Positions 1 to 8,709 of a stretch of DNA of 64,000 nt are shown one piece after another. This DNA is from JAJVID01 sp035275345. GTDB taxonomy: Bacteria; Acidobacteriota; Blastocatellia; RBC074. Where the stretch lies: assembly GCA_035275345.1 (NCBI GenBank), contig DATEMY010000594.1, positions 1-64,000 of the forward strand, read 5' to 3'. Numbering within the stretch: position 1 is the first letter of the stretch; every line of letters starts with the position of its first letter. Below the pieces are notes generated by a model that saw only the letters and a program-made list of their open reading frames with translations, did no database searches and was not told where the DNA came from. A program made the translations under genes and the position numbers.

Positions 1-996
1 GAACTCGTCGCGGCTGATTGAGAGACGATCAAGCCGTAACTTGATAGGGAATAGGTGCCAGGAGTGGATGCGGTTCGAATCATCCACCGGCAGTTCGATC
101 TCTTCTATATCCGCCAACGCTTCGAGATAATAGCGAGCGACTCCCTCGCGCATCTGGCGCATCTTCTCCGCCTTGGCCAACTGGTGGATTCCAATGGCCG
201 CGGCGATATCCGTGAGGTTATACTTGTACCCCGGCGCGACGATCTTGTAATCCCAGCTTCCGGCGTTCGAGTACCTGCCCCAGGCGTCATGAGAAAGGCC
301 ATGAAGCGACATCGATCTCATTCGTTCAGCGATCTCGATGTCCTCAGTTACCGCCATTCCGCCTTCCCCGGTGGTGATGGTCTTGTTGGCGTAAAAGGAA
401 AAGCAAGTTACCTGTGCGGTTTTTTCGCCGCATCGCCGCCATGGTTCGTCAGGCCCAGACCTCCAGGCTGATGGGAAGGCGTGAGCGGCGTCCTCGATAA
501 CCCACAACCCATTATCGGAAGCAAAACTGCCAATCTCTTCCACGTCCATCATCATTCCGCCGACATGGACAGGCATTATCCCGGCTACGGACATCTCTCT
601 CGGCAGCCCTTTCAGAAGCTTTCCATCCCTCAGTTGTGACAATTTTATCGTCGCATCATCAAGATTCATGTTGTTCGTCAATGGGTTACAATCCACCAGA
701 ATAGGTATGGCGCCCGAATGGAGAACAACTGCGGCCGTGGCGGCGAAAGTCATGGTCGGAACCAGAGCAGCTTGACCGGACTTCACCCCCAGTGACTTCA
801 GCGCTAGATGAAGCGCGGCAGTGCAGGAATTGACGGCTACGGCATGGCTAGCGCCTACGGCGAGGGCAAACTCTTGTTCGAACCGTTTTACCTTTGCGCC
901 GCTCGTCAACCAGCCAGAACGTATAGTGTCCAGTACCTCGTTTAACTCGGGTTCTTCGAGGTAAGGCCGGAAAAAAGGCACCTGATTTTTATGCAT
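1..996 (-). CDS. DegT/DnrJ/EryC1/StrS-family PLP sugar aminotransferase (3' end beyond window)
   Basis: The minus-strand frame is open from ATG at 996 to base 1, so about 332 residues are visible and the C-terminus lies outside the window. The protein opens with the family signature of a short PF-rich N-terminus followed by WLTSG near residue 30. The PLP-binding region has VIEDAAHA (Asp169) and the Schiff-base lysine sits in SFYANKTITTGEGG (Lys205). The ATG is preceded by AGGAG at normal distance. Family members transfer an amino group to a keto-sugar nucleotide, usually in the cytoplasm, for surface polysaccharides. It is the last visible gene of the minus-strand polysaccharide operon, 65 nt after the GNAT-like gene, so amino-sugar synthesis for this polymer is inferred. 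The exact sugar substrate cannot be read from the sequence. Confidence 0.9.
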   Translation of the reverse strand, partial: MHKNQVPFFRPYLEEPELNEVLDTIRSGWLTSGAKVKRFEQEFALAVGASHAVAVNSCTAALHLALKSLGVKSGQAALVPTMTFAATAAVVLHSGAIPILVDCNPLTNNMNLDDATIKLSQLRDGKLLKGLPREMSVAGIMPVHVGGMMMDVEEIGSFASDNGLWVIEDAAHAFPSAWRSGPDEPWRRCGEKTAQVTCFSFYANKTITTGEGGMAVTEDIEIAERMRSMSLHGLSHDAWGRYSNAGSWDYKIVAPGYKYNLTDIAAAIGIHQLAKAEKMRQMREGVARYYLEALADIEEIELPVDDSNRIHSWHLFPIKLRLDRLSISRDEF

Positions 997-1061
997 AATG
1001 AACTCCTGATTTTGTAATAGGTGTAAATCTCAAAGCTGGTCAAAGACGGCGTATCTATCTG

Positions 1062-1931
1062 TTATAGCCCTAACACCACAAGCTCTGAATACAGGTTATC
1101 GACTTGCTCGCCGGTAAGAATCTCCGATTTATACATTCTCGGAATTTTCAGTTGGTATACTTTGCTGTATGGGATAGGTCTATTTCCTATTAACCTTTCA
1201 TCAACAGCCAGGAACAAATACTTTCGGCTTTTGAGAAAATAAGTCTTGATCTTGTTGAGGTGTTTCAAAAAGACGCTTCGGTCGCTGATATATTGTATGT
1301 GGGCGTAGGAAATATCGAGATTGTATTTCTTGCAGGTTTTGCCTGTGTAAAGGAGATACGAATAGCGGCGCTTATCCTGTATTACAAGGTGTACGCAGTC
1401 GTATTGCAAATGGTCTCTGAAGATCCTTAAGTCGGCCGGGTCCAATATCTCCGCAATCCTGCTCTGATCGGACACTATGACCGGCGGATCTTCCTTACTG
1501 GAGGAGGACAAGCGGGGGACCGGAAAAATGATTCTGATATTTGTATCGAGATTCTTGAACCCCAAACGCCTCATGACTTCCCAGGCTCTATCATTCATAG
1601 TTAGATTAGTGAGCGTATACCCTTTCAGGTTCAGGATCGGAAGGACCAGGCGCAAGCTTTCAGTCCTATATTGCTTGTTAACTACCCAGCTCGTGAGATT
1701 ACAAAATCTGACCTCTCTCCCGCCTATGATCCTACGACTGAAAATAGCTCCATTGAAACCGACCACTTTTCGGCCATCGACCAGCGCATACCCCGCGTAT
1801 CCTTCGTCCGTTTCCCACTGATAATCGAAGATTGATCTCCATTTCTCCCTGGAATGACTGTTATCCAGCTCGAGGAGGAGTGGATATATATCGTCGAACA
1901 TTGCAGGGGTAACTTTTTCAACTGTCGCCAT
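1062..1931 (-). CDS. GNAT-like acyltransferase domain protein
   Basis: A 289-residue protein whose first 130 or so residues resemble a GNAT acetyltransferase fold: an N-terminal helix region, then GYALVDGRKVVGFNGAIF as a central strand pair, and a later segment ending WEVMRRLGF, typical of the GNAT C-terminal half. The remaining 150 residues are basic and aromatic and were not recognised. Such proteins are common in polysaccharide loci, where they may acylate an amino sugar; the DegT aminotransferase immediately downstream fits that idea, but this is inference. The gene is markedly AT-rich: 21 of 60 bases at 1141-1200 are G or C, against 43 of 60 at 55741-55800, which suggests recent acquisition. 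Function beyond the fold class is uncertain. Confidence 0.6.
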   Translation of the reverse strand: MATVEKVTPAMFDDIYPLLLELDNSHSREKWRSIFDYQWETDEGYAGYALVDGRKVVGFNGAIFSRRIIGGREVRFCNLTSWVVNKQYRTESLRLVLPILNLKGYTLTNLTMNDRAWEVMRRLGFKNLDTNIRIIFPVPRLSSSSKEDPPVIVSDQSRIAEILDPADLRIFRDHLQYDCVHLVIQDKRRYSYLLYTGKTCKKYNLDISYAHIQYISDRSVFLKHLNKIKTYFLKSRKYLFLAVDERLIGNRPIPYSKVYQLKIPRMYKSEILTGEQVDNLYSELVVLGL

Positions 1932-1973
1932 TTCGTACCTTCTCAGCCATGCGCAGACCTCTAAAAATTTTCA

Positions 1974-3044
1974 TTAGCGATCTCCCCACCGATTCCAGAA
2001 TCTGACCAGCCCGACTATAAAGCCGATTCCCCAGGCAAAGTGAATCATCGCAAAGCATAACGGGAGCCTAAATAACAGATTCCAATTTCCTCGCCTTGCT
2101 GTTAAAACTGAAAATCCCGCATTGGCCGCCGTATAGGCGCTCAGCGTCAATCCGAACAACCACAGGGCTTTAACCGAGAAGGGCGTTAGTAAAATAGATA
2201 ACAACAATCCGGCGATAAACAGCGGAGGGACGAACTGACGTAGCCGCATCTGCCGCGGCGCCTTCTGCAATACTCGCACTTTCCAAAACCCATATTGGAA
2301 ATATTGTCGCCACAGTGAACGCGGGGTACTGCGATTATAGTAACGAGATTTGATCAGCGGGCTCAGTAGGATCTTCCCTCCATGCGAGCGGAGCCGATAA
2401 TTGAACTCGTCATCTTGATTCCGCACTTGCTCCTCATCAAACAATCCGACGCGATCGAAGACTTTCCGCGGCCAGGCGCCCAGGTAAACTGTATCGACCC
2501 ACTCCTGGCGGTTCGAGAAGTGAAAGCGCGCGCCGCCTACCGCAAAGGGCGAATTGGTCGCTGCCGCAACGATACGTCCGAACCAGCTTTCGCTTACGGC
2601 TTCCATGCGCCCGCCGACATTATCGGCTCCTGTGCTTTGCAAAGCTGTGACGCATTGCCGCACATAGTCAGGGGCGATAATCGTGTGTCCGTCCACCCGG
2701 ACAATGACATCGCCTTTTGCAAGCCCGAGCGCTCGATTGATGCCGGTCGGCACGATCTTCGACGGGTTATCCACGACCGTGACACGGACGGTAGGATGAG
2801 CCTTGGCCAGCTGGGAGATGACGTCGCGGGTCGCATCGGTTGACATACCGTCAGCGATGAGCGCCTCCATTCGATCATGAGGGTAGTCTTGCGTAAGGAC
2901 TGCGCCGAGGCTTCGCCTGATAAATCCGGCCTCGTTGCGAATCGGCATGATGACGGTAACAAAAACGGGGATGCAAGCGCGATCTTCCGGCTGGTTCGAT
3001 ATCCCGGCCCCGTCCATTTCAGCATACGGTGGTAAACCTGGCAT
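1974..3044 (-). CDS. Glycosyltransferase family 2, ExoA-like, membrane-anchored
   Basis: A 356-residue GT2 with the GT-A nucleotide-binding start VTVIMPIRNEAGFIRRSL near residue 30, the motif ADGMSTDATRD, the DxD-like VDGHT, and the catalytic region RNQDDEFNYRL. QYFQYGFWK stands where processive GT2 enzymes have their Q/RxxRW-like motif. Three or four hydrophobic segments follow from about residue 265 to 345. The ATG at 3044 has a good ribosome site (GAGGAGAGAGG). This is the architecture of succinoglycan ExoA-type transferases, which add a sugar to a lipid-linked repeat unit at the inner membrane face. It is a close paralogue of the next upstream gene (3161-4234). The sugar donor is not predictable. 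Confidence 0.9.
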   Translation of the reverse strand: MPGLPPYAEMDGAGISNQPEDRACIPVFVTVIMPIRNEAGFIRRSLGAVLTQDYPHDRMEALIADGMSTDATRDVISQLAKAHPTVRVTVVDNPSKIVPTGINRALGLAKGDVIVRVDGHTIIAPDYVRQCVTALQSTGADNVGGRMEAVSESWFGRIVAAATNSPFAVGGARFHFSNRQEWVDTVYLGAWPRKVFDRVGLFDEEQVRNQDDEFNYRLRSHGGKILLSPLIKSRYYNRSTPRSLWRQYFQYGFWKVRVLQKAPRQMRLRQFVPPLFIAGLLLSILLTPFSVKALWLFGLTLSAYTAANAGFSVLTARRGNWNLLFRLPLCFAMIHFAWGIGFIVGLVRFWNRWGDR

Positions 3045-3160
3045 AGTCCTCTCTCCTCAAGTATTATTAAAATTCCTGGCGCTCGTGGCTAAAAACATTT
3101 CGATTCTCCGGGGCCGGCGCCACAAAATCCGTTAGCGCAGGTAAAATTCAAAGTCCGGAT

Positions 3161-4234
3161 TTATATTTTCGCTTGCGCCGCAGTCTGACTCTTCCATCTG
3201 CTTTCACGGTCTCCCCAGCGATTCCAGAATCTTACCAGCCCGACGAGAAATCCAAAGCCGAAGGCGAAGTGAAGCGTGGCGAAGCATAAGGGGAGCGCTA
3301 GCAACATTCGCCAAGCCCGCTTTCGCGCTGTTAGAACCGAAGCCACTATGTTGGCCAGCGCGTAGGAACCCAGTGTTAGCGCAAACACCACTATTCCCAT
3401 GATGGAGAGAGGCGCCATTAACAAAGACAGCAACAAGACGGCCAAAAACAGGGCAGGTACAAGCTGGCGCAGCCGCATCTGCCACATTACTTTCTGCATG
3501 ACGCGTACTTTCCAATAGCCGTACTGGAAATATTGGCGCCATAGAGAACGGATCGAACTACGGCTGTAATATCGAGAACGCACATCTGCGGCCAGCAGTA
3601 TCTTTGCCCCGATCTTGCGCAAGCGGTAGTTATAGTCGTCATCCTGGTTACGCACTAGTTCTTCGTCAAAGAATCCTACGCGTTCCATAATGGAGCGGTT
3701 GTAAGCGGGAAACGGGATAGTATCGGCGAGCATGGTTCTATTTTTCACCGTGCGGAACGAGGAATTGCCCACTCCGAAAGGCGAACTCATCGCAACGGCT
3801 ATTACCCTGGCAAGAAACGTCTCACCTACCGTCTCCACCGGCCCGCCCACGCCATCAACGCCGTCATCACGCAGGCGCTCGACGCAGCGGCGGACATAAT
3901 CCCCGTCTATTTCACAATGCCCGTCAACTCGAATAAAGACTTCTCCATTTGCGCGCGCGATTGCGGCGTTCAGACCGGTGGGCGCTATCTTGCCCAGGTT
4001 ATCAATCATTAGCAGATTCGGGTATCGAGCTTGAAAAGAGCCGATGATCTCTCGAGTCCCGTCGGTTGACATGCCGTCGGCGACGATCACCTCCATGAGA
4101 TCCAACGGGTAGTCCTGCGACATAACCGCGGTCAGACTTCGGGTTATATAATGGGCCTCGTTGCGAACGGGCAAGACTACGCTTACCCTCGGCATTCCTA
4201 TCGATTCTGTGGCTTTGGGTTCAGTTTTGTTCAT
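3161..4234 (-). CDS. Glycosyltransferase family 2, ExoA-like, tandem paralogue
   Basis: An ExoA-type GT2 with VSVVLPVRNEAHYITRSL, ADGMSTDGTRE, VDGHCE, RNQDDDYNYRL and QYFQYGYWK in the same order as its neighbour at 1974-3044, followed by C-terminal membrane segments and the shared ending FWNRWGDR. The frame is open up to 4381, but a start there would overlap the asparagine synthase gene by about 130 nt. The internal ATG at 4234 gives a 16-nt gap and places the GT2 fold at the usual distance from the N-terminus, so it was chosen although no strong ribosome site precedes it. The two genes look like a tandem duplication followed by divergence, so they probably add different sugars of one repeat unit (inferred). 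Confidence 0.88.
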   Translation of the reverse strand: MNKTEPKATESIGMPRVSVVLPVRNEAHYITRSLTAVMSQDYPLDLMEVIVADGMSTDGTREIIGSFQARYPNLLMIDNLGKIAPTGLNAAIARANGEVFIRVDGHCEIDGDYVRRCVERLRDDGVDGVGGPVETVGETFLARVIAVAMSSPFGVGNSSFRTVKNRTMLADTIPFPAYNRSIMERVGFFDEELVRNQDDDYNYRLRKIGAKILLAADVRSRYYSRSSIRSLWRQYFQYGYWKVRVMQKVMWQMRLRQLVPALFLAVLLLSLLMAPLSIMGIVVFALTLGSYALANIVASVLTARKRAWRMLLALPLCFATLHFAFGFGFLVGLVRFWNRWGDRESRWKSQTAAQAKI

Positions 4235-4250
4235 CTGATTATAGTGGTCG

Positions 4251-6236
4251 TTATGATATGCAGAAAACGCGCATCCACATCTCCAACGATAATATTCTGA
4301 AAAGGCCAAGATATGATTCGGTGTTCGCCGAATTTGCTTTTGCAGAGGCGTACCAGCGGCGCAGGGCCGCCGGGTCCACATACTTTTGACATCGTAGATC
4401 GCCCCCGATCAAGTCAGTCATGAATTTTCGGAGGTCCTGTGAAAGCCAGATGCGGTCCGGCGCGGCGAAACCTAACTTGCTCTTACGGAGTCTTACAGAC
4501 TCAGGCATCAAATCCCTCATCGCCTGCCTGATCGCGAACTTGCTCCAGCCGTTCCGCACCTTGAGGTGATCCGGCAATGACATGCCATACTCAACGAGCC
4601 TGTGATCCAGCAGGGGTACGCGGGCTTCAATCGAAAACGCCATAGAAGAGCGGTCCTCCAGGCGTAATAATTGCGGCAGCGTATCGATCATGAGATCGTC
4701 GATCTGGATGCGCTGCATAACGGTCCAGGGGCTGGCCCCATTGCGTGGGCCGGAAGCGTTACGCCACCAACGCGTCGCCGGAGCGCTGTTGTCGGAAACT
4801 ACCTGGCCCAAATCCGCCCTCAGAACATCTTTCAATACCGAATCTACTTTCATCAGACGCCGAAGGCTCTTCGGAAGGTACCGGAAACCATTGCGCAGAT
4901 TCAGAACGTACCGATCCCTTTGTATAAGTGTCGCTCCTAACTCCATCGCCATTCGAAGAATGCGCCCAGCCTTTAGCAGCGAGGCCAAATATGCATAACG
5001 AAACTTTGCATAACCGCCGAATACTTCGTCCCCGCCCTGGCCGTCAAGGAGCACCTTGACCCCCGCCTCTTTCGCAGCGCGCATGACGCGCCATTGAGCA
5101 TAGAAACTGAATCCGCCGAATGGCATGTCCTGATGCCAGGCCAGTCGCTGAAAATCCGCCCAAAAGTCTTCGGCCGATGGGAAAACGAGCTGTGGATTGG
5201 CCCCGACAGATTGTGCGATTGTTAAGGCATAATCCCGCTCATCGATTTCGCTATACTTATAGCAGGAGGTGAATGTGTAAAGGCTATCTCCAACGGCGGA
5301 GGCCGCCTCGGGCTGTTCACGGCAGATTTTACCGATCAGAGAGACGACTGTGGATGAGTCCAGTCCTCCACTCAAACAACTACCCGCTCGCACGTCGCTG
5401 ATCAAATGTTTGCGCATAGTCTCTAGTAAAAGCTCTCTCAACCGGTCGATCCGCTCCCTGTCTCCGGCGCCATTCGCCGGCTGGGGCTCTAAATGCCAAT
5501 ACTGTTTTGTCCTGATCTGTTTGGCGCTGATGTCCAGGACAAGCGAGTGAGCGGCAGGAAGAGCCTTTAGGTTTCGGACGACAGTGCGTTCTCCGTAGTC
5601 GCAATTCCCATGAGCCAGAAAGCCCAGAACGGCTTCATCATCCGCAATCGCCTCAAAGTCAGGGAACGAGAGGATCGACTTGATCTCGGATGCGAAGATT
5701 AAATAGCCACCGGCGGTCGTATAATAAAAGGGTTTTATTCCCAGTCGATCTCGGGCGCAGAAGAGGCGTCCTCGCCGGCTATCCCAGATCGCAAAAGCAT
5801 ACATTCCCTCCAGGCGCGCCAGGCAATCCTCACCCCAATGAAGATATGCCTGCAGGAGCACCTCCGTGTCAGTTCGGGTTCTGAACGAATATCCCTGCGC
5901 TTCGAGTTCGGACCTCAGTTCCAGGTGGTTGTATATTTCACCATTGAAGACGATCCAGGCGCCGGCGTCATCCATCGTCATAGGCTGCAATCCACGATCC
6001 GTCAGGTCGATGATCGCAAGGCGGCGGTGACCAAGCGCGACCTGGGCATTGACCCTCTTGTCCCACTGGTCCGCATTTTGTAAGAAAGCATGATGGAACT
6101 TCCCCGAGTGAAGCCACCCCATAACAAAGCCCTCGCCGTCCGGCCCACGGTGCGCCACCAGATCGTTCATTCGTTGCAGCGCGGTTATGTCTACCGGTTT
6201 TCCATTGAGGCTAACGAGTCCTACTATCCCACACAT
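4251..6236 (-). CDS. asnB: Asparagine synthase (glutamine-hydrolysing) family amidotransferase
   Basis: A 661-residue class II amidotransferase. The N-terminus MCGIVGLVS carries Cys2, the glutaminase nucleophile, followed by HRGPDGEG. The synthetase half has the PP-loop SGGLDSSTVVSL near residue 290 and DGQGGDEVFGGY. AsnB enzymes transfer ammonia from glutamine onto a carboxylate activated by ATP. In polysaccharide loci the acceptor may be a uronic acid of the polymer rather than aspartate, which is inference from context: it lies between a GT4 (44 nt upstream) and the GT2 pair (16 nt downstream). All catalytic motifs are present, unlike the second copy at 44274-45902. Confidence 0.92.
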   Translation of the reverse strand: MCGIVGLVSLNGKPVDITALQRMNDLVAHRGPDGEGFVMGWLHSGKFHHAFLQNADQWDKRVNAQVALGHRRLAIIDLTDRGLQPMTMDDAGAWIVFNGEIYNHLELRSELEAQGYSFRTRTDTEVLLQAYLHWGEDCLARLEGMYAFAIWDSRRGRLFCARDRLGIKPFYYTTAGGYLIFASEIKSILSFPDFEAIADDEAVLGFLAHGNCDYGERTVVRNLKALPAAHSLVLDISAKQIRTKQYWHLEPQPANGAGDRERIDRLRELLLETMRKHLISDVRAGSCLSGGLDSSTVVSLIGKICREQPEAASAVGDSLYTFTSCYKYSEIDERDYALTIAQSVGANPQLVFPSAEDFWADFQRLAWHQDMPFGGFSFYAQWRVMRAAKEAGVKVLLDGQGGDEVFGGYAKFRYAYLASLLKAGRILRMAMELGATLIQRDRYVLNLRNGFRYLPKSLRRLMKVDSVLKDVLRADLGQVVSDNSAPATRWWRNASGPRNGASPWTVMQRIQIDDLMIDTLPQLLRLEDRSSMAFSIEARVPLLDHRLVEYGMSLPDHLKVRNGWSKFAIRQAMRDLMPESVRLRKSKLGFAAPDRIWLSQDLRKFMTDLIGGDLRCQKYVDPAALRRWYASAKANSANTESYLGLFRILSLEMWMRVFCIS

Positions 6237-6279
6237 TATGTATACTCTCAGGTAATTTGAATTGCGTATCTGCGGGTGA

Positions 6280-7260
6280 TTACTTCATGACTGACCGGTA
6301 GATGCTGATCAATCTGTCTGCAAGCGCCTTTTCATCCAATTCCTTCACGGCTTCACGGCCATTTGTCCTCTGCCCCCATCTAAGAACCCGCTCGAGTGAA
6401 GCTGCAATAGTTTCAGGCCTATCGTCGGAACAGACCTCACATCCCTCGACGCCTCGCAAGCGCAGAACCACGTCTCCAACGATCACTGATACGATCGGCA
6501 GGTTACAGGCGAGAGCTTCTTTGATTACGGTAGGCGATCCCTCCTGAAATGAGGTCATGACAAATGCGTCGCAAGCGCGCATGAGGACGAGAATGTCTCG
6601 GTGCGGCATATTCCATCCGAGGATCAGCCTGGCAGGGTATCTTTGATTGAGAATATTGATGGCCTGTTTGGCCAGCTCATAGCGTTTATATGGGTCCGCT
6701 GGGTTTCCCACGAAGAGAACCAATTTCTCATGCAGTGGTAACCCGAGTTGACGCCGAGCCTCCGCCATGGGCATTCCCGGCAATGAGTCTAGGTCCACAC
6801 CCGTCGGGAGCAGGTGAAGCGGCACGGAGGATGGGATGTGACGTCTCATCTGATCGGAGACGATGATCACCGCGTCTGCGCGCAGCGAAATCAACTTGGA
6901 AATATGTTGCAGGAATACGCCTCCAAGTGTTGGACGCCCGCCTTCGCCCTTTTCACCAAGAATATCATCCCCATGAAAAGTTACTACCAGCGGCGCCATC
7001 CTCGGCCAGGGCAGCAACGCGCTCTGCCCGAATTGAGCATGCACAAGGTCGTAGCGGCTCTGGTCGAGTTGTTTCCGCAATCTTCTCCAAGCTCTCAGGT
7101 AGTTCAGGGGCTTCTGTGCGCCGCGGAAAGAAAAGACTTCCACATCGACGCCTGCGCGCCGCAGGAAATTCACTTGCTGCACAAGGAAAGGAACGGCGTG
7201 GGGGCGTTCAGGCGTAGGCCATTGGCTGGAAACCATTAAGACGCGTATGGGTACATGCAT
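6280..7260 (-). CDS. Glycosyltransferase family 4 (GT-B fold)
   Basis: A 326-residue cytoplasmic glycosyltransferase, somewhat short for the family. The N-terminal domain starts with RVLMVSSQWPTPERPHAVPF and contains VVTFHGDDILG; the C-terminal donor domain has VLFVGNPADPYKRYEL and the EX7E-type element EGSPTVIKEALACNLPIVS that contacts the nucleotide sugar. It is 15 nt downstream of the Wzy/WaaL-like gene and 44 nt upstream of asnB, clearly in the same operon. It is expected to extend the lipid-linked repeat unit on the cytoplasmic face. The donor and linkage cannot be predicted. Confidence 0.9.
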   Translation of the reverse strand: MHVPIRVLMVSSQWPTPERPHAVPFLVQQVNFLRRAGVDVEVFSFRGAQKPLNYLRAWRRLRKQLDQSRYDLVHAQFGQSALLPWPRMAPLVVTFHGDDILGEKGEGGRPTLGGVFLQHISKLISLRADAVIIVSDQMRRHIPSSVPLHLLPTGVDLDSLPGMPMAEARRQLGLPLHEKLVLFVGNPADPYKRYELAKQAINILNQRYPARLILGWNMPHRDILVLMRACDAFVMTSFQEGSPTVIKEALACNLPIVSVIVGDVVLRLRGVEGCEVCSDDRPETIAASLERVLRWGQRTNGREAVKELDEKALADRLISIYRSVMK

Positions 7261-7275
7261 TTGGAAATTTTCTCG

Positions 7276-8709
7276 CTATCGTTTCTTGGGAAACTGTTCG
7301 ATCATCAATCGCGATGCGTGACGATAGGTGGCAGGCGCCAGAACAGGTTGATGAATGTTAGGTGATGAGAGGAGGTTCCGCCGATCTCGCTTTTTATTGC
7401 TGGAGCCGTAGCCGTAGGCCACAGCATAGGCGAATATCAGCCAACCTTGTTTTGCCGCTTCCCATGGTACGGTCATGTTCACCATTAAGACGGCCAGAGC
7501 CAGAGCGAAAGGAAGAATTCCCTGCGTAGTTGCGCGCGCCTTCCAACCTGCCCACAGGCATAATCCAATACAGATGAATAGAGGCGCCGCTCCCACAATT
7601 CCAGTTGAGGTTAAGACTTCGAGCGCCAGATTGTGGGTAGCTCTGGTTTTGCGTGTCTTACGCTTGGTCGGGTCTCCGAATTCCAGGCTCTTGGTCCGCT
7701 CAAACAGTTCGTACTGCTGATTGCCGGGGCCCCAGCCGAATAAAGGTTTTTCCTCAATCATGTCGAATGCATGGGGGTATATATATTGTCGACCCGACAT
7801 GTCTCCGCGCTTAACCGCCTTGTTGTAACGGCTCTTCATTGGTTCCGTGTTGATGATCACCCAAAGCGCTAAACTTAGCGCAGACAGAACGACAATGAAA
7901 TTCCTGAACATTTTAAAGATATTGCCTTGCTTTAGCGTGAAAGCGAGAAACCCTACCCCGAGAGCCGCCATCCCGCCGCGAGAACCGGTCATGATGAGGC
8001 AAACTCCCTGGAGCGCCATCATCGGCCCGATCATCAAATAGAATCGCAGCTTGGTAATCAAACTGGATCGCCGCTTGATCGCCCCTAACCCGAAAGAAAG
8101 GCCCAGGAGCGCAATTATTCCTAAGGCCATGTTGGCGCCAACGATATTGGGGTCTTGTCCGAGAACTGTGCGCCTTGCTCCTTCGGAAGTTGAAAGGTAG
8201 ACCGTAGTCCCGATGCCCAGTACCATCAAGGATGCCACTGCCGCGGAAGAGATCGCAAAACTCAATAAGGCGCCTCTGACTATCGCCTCATACCCCAACA
8301 AGTTATAGCAAATCCAGAAAAGGAACGCCGCTTGAAGTAGATTAAGGAAGAATATCAATGCCTCGTTCATGTGATTTGAGTAGAACAAGGCCAATGCCAT
8401 ATAGATGAACAAATAGACTGTAAACCACCAGAATGCCTTGGGCGCCTTACGAAAGCAGATCCTTGGTTGAATCAAGGCGATCATCATGAAGATCGCTCCG
8501 GTTATCGTATGTACCTCCAGCGGAATCGGCCTCGGTGGATACTCTAATGGGATTGAAAACACGAACCCGTAGAAAGCCCAGCGAACAATGGGATTCACAG
8601 CGAAGTGGGCGGGCTGACGCATCAGCCCTGAGCGGGGTTGATTGGCGACCGGACCTACCGTCAAGGCCGCGCTTAACCCTGCTTTTCCTGACAATGTGGC
8701 GCTGTTCAT
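7276..8709 (-). CDS. O-antigen ligase/polymerase family protein (Wzy/WaaL-like)
   Basis: A 477-residue polytopic membrane protein with about ten to twelve hydrophobic segments and a long polar loop around residues 285-350 containing PLFGWGPGNQQYE and THNLALEVL. These loop motifs (GxGxG plus a conserved HN) are typical of the Wzy_C/O-antigen ligase family, which polymerises or ligates undecaprenyl-linked glycans on the periplasmic side. The start codon overlaps the stop of the flippase fusion gene (ATGA), showing translational coupling. Whether it polymerises or ligates cannot be decided from sequence; as the only such gene in this operon, polymerase is the better guess. Confidence 0.88.
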   Translation of the reverse strand: MNSATLSGKAGLSAALTVGPVANQPRSGLMRQPAHFAVNPIVRWAFYGFVFSIPLEYPPRPIPLEVHTITGAIFMMIALIQPRICFRKAPKAFWWFTVYLFIYMALALFYSNHMNEALIFFLNLLQAAFLFWICYNLLGYEAIVRGALLSFAISSAAVASLMVLGIGTTVYLSTSEGARRTVLGQDPNIVGANMALGIIALLGLSFGLGAIKRRSSLITKLRFYLMIGPMMALQGVCLIMTGSRGGMAALGVGFLAFTLKQGNIFKMFRNFIVVLSALSLALWVIINTEPMKSRYNKAVKRGDMSGRQYIYPHAFDMIEEKPLFGWGPGNQQYELFERTKSLEFGDPTKRKTRKTRATHNLALEVLTSTGIVGAAPLFICIGLCLWAGWKARATTQGILPFALALAVLMVNMTVPWEAAKQGWLIFAYAVAYGYGSSNKKRDRRNLLSSPNIHQPVLAPATYRHASRLMIEQFPKKR

